From: Aurantiochytrium sp. KH105
Taxonomy: Eukaryota; Sar; Bigyra; Thraustochytrida; Thraustochytriidae
DNA length: 64,000 nt
Direction of reading: 5' to 3'
Assembly: GCA_003116975.1 (NCBI GenBank)
Contig: BGKB01000115.1
Span: 6,430-70,429, forward strand
Made by a program: the position numbers and the translations under genes. Below, one piece after another: positions 59,173 to 64,000 of the stretch. The stretch's first letter is position 1; the number at the start of each line of letters is the position of its first letter. The notes below the pieces were generated by a model. The model made no database searches. It saw only the letters and a list, made by a program, of their open reading frames with translations, and was not told the DNA's origin.

Positions 59173-60533
59173 CTACTCGTCTTTATCGTCGCTATCCGGT
59201 TGCTGAATACTGACCGCAACGACACTGGCAAAGTGGTTATCGACGTCTTTCTGGAGCTTGTTGGTGACAACCTCGTACGTCTTGACCTTTGTCCTGTATT
59301 GCTTGTGCGTGGATCGGGACTCCCAGGTGTACTTGAGGTAGGCAACGTAGTATAGCGCGTGAAAAACGAGAAAGACCACCCAAGCGCTGAGCTGAACATT
59401 GATGTTGTTGAGGTCCTTGATGATGTTGTCAAAGGAGGAAAGTACAAGAGCGATCGCGGCGTAAAGAAACATGCCCAACTTGTAGTAGTCGGAAAAGGTA
59501 ACGCGATCGCCAGTGCTGCGCAGAAACGCAAGACTCATGGCGACGAGAAGGGTAACGCAGTAGTTCAGACGAGTGGCAGCATCCTCAAAGAACAAAACTG
59601 ACAGAGGCGCGAGAACGGCCAGCAGAAAGGGACGAAGGAGCTCGTAAATGATGTGCTGGACAAAGGTGGCGCGGCGATCGACAAGAACAGAAGCCGTGGC
59701 CTGACTGTAGCGCAAATCCGTGAAACCACGAGAGGAGCCAAAGGTGAGGCGCGGCGTGCTATTCCACTTGAAGCGGTTGCGAAGGACGAGGATGACCTCT
59801 TCGTCGCGCACGCGCGAGCACCCGCTATCGACGAGGGTGACCTCGTTTTCGAGGGCAGCAACAGCACACTCCTCGCTCCACACGGAGCGGCGGAGCTTGG
59901 AGTCAGCCCAGGGCGCGAGAATGAACTTGGAGTCGTCCCAATTGCTCGTGATGGCTACGTTGAGCTCGTGAAAGTCAAAGGGGAACCAGGCACCGCGCTC
60001 GCCCAGCGGGAAGACGCCGTCCCACTCGTAGGCATAGGTGAGCTTGCCATTCTTTTCACGAACCCACTCGGAGTGCTTGGAGACTTCGCCAAGGAACTGG
60101 AGCCACGGCGTCCACTGCGAGATTTTCTTGCTGCCATCGATGAGATAGTGCTGGTTGCGAGGCCGAGGAATGCGGTCCGAGTTGGAGATGCCGAGATCTT
60201 CCATGTTCACGCGAATGTAGACGAGGAGCTTCGATTTAAAGGTGCTGTTGTTGATGTTGATGTCGCGGATATTGATAAAGTCGAAGCGGGCCTCGGCCAC
60301 CACGGGCTCTTCCAGACGTGAATTCCAGAACTTGACCCATTCGCTGTCGCCCTCTGTGAGATCGCGCAGCCGCCATTGCGTTCGTCAATCAGTCAGTCAG
60401 CGAGTCAATGGATGAGTCGCGGTCTCAAAATCTCGAGCTCGAGCTGTTTCGAGCAGGTCAAGATGCTCCCCGCCCCGCCCGCTCGCCCGTGAGGTGGTCA
60501 CGTACCTTCGAAGACCTCATCGCCGAGAGGCAT
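59173..60533 (-). CDS. pentameric ligand-gated ion channel-like, copy 2
   Basis: Two exons: 60533-60506 (28 bp, MPLGDEVFE) and 60353-59173, giving 402 residues. Exon 1 length, donor (GAAG then GTACGT), acceptor (CTCACAG) and phase are the same as in copy 1, which supports both models. The extracellular part, FPFD loop and four membrane segments (for example HIIYELLRPFLLAVLAPLSV and WVVFLVFHALYYVAYLKYTW) line up with copy 1 along the whole length. Copy 2 has a longer C terminus (VSIQQPDSDDKDE) and a few extra residues before M4. The two genes are head-to-tail and look like a recent tandem duplication. They could form separate or mixed pentamers. The ligand is unknown. Confidence 0.85.
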
Positions 60534-63500
60534 GGTCTTGTCTTGCGCACGAGCGCTTTGCCGAGCTCTCGCGTCAGTGCGCGCGCCTGGCTTATCCGAG
60601 CGTGCGGAAACTAACGCAGCGTGTGCCGATCGCTCCTGCCGCGCAAACTTTGCTAGGTACGGGTCTGGCCGGGCGTGATGTGTTGACTGCTCGGGCAGCA
60701 GCCGCTCCAGGCGCGTGTTTACGTGCCAGCGAGCGAGCGGCCGGCAGGCGAGCGTGCGTACTATACTATGCTCGACTAGTAGCTGCAGCAGCCAAGGCAG
60801 CTGCAGAGGTCGAGGAAGCCCTTGCGCAAGTCGGCTATTGCGTAGCGGCAAGTCAATAATGCGTGCACACAGCAGTGGCTGGATGGGTGTGCATGCACGC
60901 GCCGGCCATCCATGCAAAATGCGGCACGCGCGTGCCACAGCATAATGAGCGTTCGTCTACTGCGGTATAGAGATGGATTCTTTGGGCAATAAACTGCCTC
61001 ATGACACCCTCGTCTCCTGGACGCTGGGTAAATTTGAACAACCCATTTTCTAAAGCCAAGAACGAACTTGTGGAATGATCACACTTTTCTTTGGTTGTGG
61101 TGCTGCCAAGCGCGGGATCCGCTGCCGCTGGGCTGGCTGGCTGGCTGGCTGGCGGTTCAAGCTTTTTAGAGGCGCAGCCCGGATTTCTTGGCTGAATAGG
61201 TCGATACATGTGCAGTTTGGAGGCTTTGGTTGCAGTTGACAGTGAGTTGCGTTTTTTTTTTTTTTTTCGCTGATTGCGAAATCGAAGCGCAGCTTCCAGA
61301 ATTCTTCACGCTCGCGCGATCATTTATGCGTGCACTAGGTGTGGCTGGGGACGGTCCACCTACTGCGCAGTTCTTTTTTTTGGTTTTTTGCTCGGGTCAA
61401 AGCGCGCGCACAATGCCTGCACCTTGCATCTTCGTGGCGGATGGATGATGGTGAGTTTGAGCGAGGTTCATTCCATTTCGTTTCAGGGTCAGTGCCAGGT
61501 AAGAGAATGTGCTGTACCTAATTTTTTACGCGATGCCGTGTGCCCGTTTGCATCGAAAAAGCAGATCCATAGTCTGTGCTCTTGGCGCCGCTTGCAGCAC
61601 AAGACGGATCGCGACGGGGACAAGACCCGATCCGACCAACCGAAATAGAAAATTCTTCTTCTTTTGGGGGACGATGAAGCCATGAAGCTACTTGCAATTT
61701 TTTGCAGGTCATTTGCGGCCACTGCCTCTTTTCGTCCTCGAAAGTTGTAGCTTGTTGCCGATCATTCGCTTCTTTTGCTGCTTGCTCCTGGCCCATGACG
61801 GCTACAGATGTCATAAACAGAGCGAAAAGGCCTGTTTCTTCTCCAAAAAAAATGAATGGCGCGGCCACGGCTGCTTCGAGCCGTCTGGGCTTTTGTTATT
61901 AGAGAATCCTGTCCCAGTGCCTCGAGTGATGTCGCGATCTTCGCGCGCATCTTCCTGCTCACTCTTTTGAACTTGCAGTATTATTAGTAGCGGCGGTGCA
62001 GTGGTGCGATGGAAGTGTAGCGGCAGCGGCCATGGCGGCAGCAGCAGCAGGAACGAGGAGAGGAAAAGAAAAGTATTTTCCAGGGAAAAAACCAGCAAGG
62101 AGTTCTTGCTTGCTGCTTCAAGTTTGCTAGCTTGCTTGCTAGCTTGCTTGCTTGCTAGCTAATAAACGGTCTCACGAGGGCAAGCAAAGCAAAGCAAAGC
62201 AAAGCAAAGCAAAGCAAAGCAAAGCAAAGCAAAGCAAAGCAAAGCAAAGCAAAGCAAAGCAAAGCAAAGCAAAGCAAAGCAAGCATGATAATACGCGAGG
62301 TGCGAGCAGCCGTTCGTGGCGCACGTTCAAGAAGGCAAAGTTAACCCATTTTTCATCAGGCAGGTGAAGGCTGCAGCTGCAGTTGCAGGCAATCAGTCAC
62401 TACAGCCGCAGCCGCAGCCCGCATCGTCGACGCAGTTGCGCCCCAAGGGCTTCCTTCTGCCACTCTGCATCCACCCCAGAAGCATCTCTCTCTCTCTCTC
62501 GGAGCATCCTTTCGTCCACCAGACACGCACAGCATCAAGTTTTCACCTATATCTTCGTTCACGTTGAAAAGAAACCATCTTCTTGGCATCGTCGTCGTCG
62601 TCGCTTATCTGTCGTCGTCGTCGTCGATCACTTATTCGGCCGCTCACTTGCAGTCGGCCGCTCGCTTGCCCACGCGCTCGCTCACTGTCATGTCAATCCA
62701 ATCGATGATCGACCGATCTTTTTTTTTATTCGGTCATTCGCTCGATCGCTCGATCGCTCGCAGTCGCTCGATCGATCAATCGGCTGCGGATTCGGCAACG
62801 ACGACGCGCCGGACCCGTAGCTGCCGCTCTTCTCCCTGCCGCTGATACCGCTGCGCGTGCGACCATGCCCCGACCGGGGCCCGACCGGGACGGGATCGAC
62901 TGCGATCCGCGGCGCCTTTCTTGCACCGGCGTCAGCCTCTGTCTGTCTGTCTGTCAGTCAGTCAGTCGCCCCGCGGGACTCGCCGTCGCAGTCACTCACG
63001 CATCCAATTTACTACTACACGAAGGAGAATCAGTGACGATGCAACCCAGAGCAGAGCAGCAGCTGCAGCTGCAGGCAAATGGTCCGCGCCCTGCGGTCGA
63101 CGCGTCATGGCCTCGGTGCGCCGCCTGGACTCGCGGGGTGACGCGCGCTTCAGGGCCGCAAGCCTGCTGAGGAGAGGTCGCGCGTGCCTGCCGGGTTTTT
63201 CCCGACAGGCTGACTTTCATAAAGCAACGCTGCACCGCTAGAGCGGCGGCGTCGATACGATGAGGGCGATGTCGATGAGTCGCAGTTGGTTGATGGATCG
63301 ATCCATCGATGCGCATACCTGTTCAGAACCAGCCTCAGGCCAGTGCCGCGCGTCACCCCACACCGCACCTCCCCTCCCGCCGCGCATTGCGGCCCTTTCC
63401 CGCGCCGGATTCTCCACTTGCAGCCGCGGGTTCTCGACTTTCCCGCCGACCGCCCCGCCTCGCTCTGCGGGACTTTGCCGCCCTCGTCCCGGACTCTGTG

Positions 63501-64000
63501 GGACCGCTTTCCCCCGCACCCCCTCTCCCACACGCAGTGCCCGCCAGAGCTGCAGCTTCTCCTCCAGCCTTCGCGCGTCGCATACGCCTCGTCCCTCTCT
63601 CCGCTGCTGGCGCCATCACCGCCCCGTCCTCCTTCTGCCTGCCTATCTGTGCACTGCGTGTGCAGACGTGGCCGCTTGCGTCGTGCGGCGCGCGCCCTTC
63701 CCGCAACGGCGCCCGCAGCCGCGCCAACGACTCTCTCTCTCCTCTGCGCCTCGCCCTCCCTCTCTCGCTCCCTCCGCGACGAGTCCCTTTCCCGCCACCA
63801 GCCCCGGATCTACGAGGGAGAACGGGCCACAGAGGAGGAAAACGGGAGAAAACTGCACGCAGCTGACCCCCGGCTGCGCAGGCACCGGACCCGGCGGACG
63901 TCGTGTACTGACACCAAGTAAGCGACTAGCGTCTGGTAGGAGCGAAACCGGCGCGCGCGCCGGGCGGCCGGCCGACCGGCCGCGGGGGGGTTGTATGGCT
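60534..64000. other. repeat-rich spacer to the window end
   Basis: 3.5 kb without a supportable gene. It contains a GGCT run (61132-61152), a T-run (61252-61267), GCTTG-rich DNA at 62105-62160, a (CAAAG) array at 62185-62284, CGATCGCT-type repeats near 62740-62780 and CTGT/CAGT units near 62940-62970. The last 700 bp are very GC- and pyrimidine-rich. AAGTAAGC near 63917 could be a splice donor of a 5' UTR exon of a gene beyond the window, but nothing confirms this. Confidence 0.5.
62185..62284. repeat. (CAAAG)n array, about 20 units
   Basis: A nearly perfect pentanucleotide array of about 100 bp. It has no spacers, so it is a simple repeat. A GCTTG-rich segment lies just to its left at 62105-62160. 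Confidence 0.97.

Noticed and set aside
62185-62284. CRISPR-like array
   Set aside because: Uninterrupted 5-bp units without spacers in a eukaryotic spacer.

Overview
The window looks like nuclear DNA of a GC-rich protist with large, mostly intronless genes, long GC- and pyrimidine-rich spacers and many simple repeats. The gene set fits a heterokont, most likely a thraustochytrid (Labyrinthulomycetes): a mitochondrial ferrochelatase with [2Fe-2S] ligands, a mitochondrial calcium uniporter, an actin-fragmin-kinase-type protein, a peroxisomal hydratase ending in AKL, a PEMT-type methyltransferase and very large multidomain proteins. Introns are few and short, with GTA(A/C/G)G(T) donors. The organism call is inference; the gene calls rest on motifs read from the translations.

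Layout. 1-12.3 kb is an accessory-type region: the 3' end of a WD40-repeat gene, a broken ankyrin/SAM-like gene, an old LTR-retroelement remnant, and an 8-exon gene (7796-12269) encoding a leucine-rich-repeat / ankyrin / SAM-like / coiled-coil / protein kinase / RBR-type ubiquitin-ligase protein. 12.8-24.5 kb holds a secreted chymotrypsin-like protease (-), ferrochelatase (+), an actin-fragmin-kinase-like protein (-), a T1/BTB domain fused to a GTPase with a CaaX tail (+), and a double cysteine-synthase-type enzyme (-). 24.5-30.9 kb has no gene I can defend. 30.9-37.0 kb is one giant EF-hand protein. 38.4-46.5 kb holds a small membrane protein, a two-exon MaoC-type hydratase (-), a multipass membrane protein, an EF-hand-containing mitochondrial calcium uniporter and an ankyrin protein (-). 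46.8-51.7 kb is a CARMIL-like leucine-rich-repeat protein fused to a LARGE-type (GT49) glycosyltransferase (-). 54-60.5 kb holds a PEMT-like enzyme, a lipase-like hydrolase (-) and two tandem pentameric ligand-gated-channel genes (-). 60.5-64 kb is repeat-rich spacer.

Themes. Several genes bear on calcium or membrane signalling (EF-hand uniporter, giant EF-hand protein, tandem channel genes, prenylated GTPase candidate), but neighbours point in mixed directions and nothing suggests operons. The most unusual content is domain fusion: LRR-ankyrin-kinase-RBR, CARMIL-like-GT49, EF-hand-MCU, T1-GTPase-CaaX and double cysteine synthase. The LRR part of the first is built from six exons of exactly 84 bp, one repeat each, all in phase 2, a layout suited to gaining or losing repeats by whole exons. 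With the WD40 fragment and the ankyrin/SAM pseudogene beside it, the left end may be a cluster of rapidly changing receptor-like genes.

Splice models, starts and domain limits were worked out by eye. No database search was possible.
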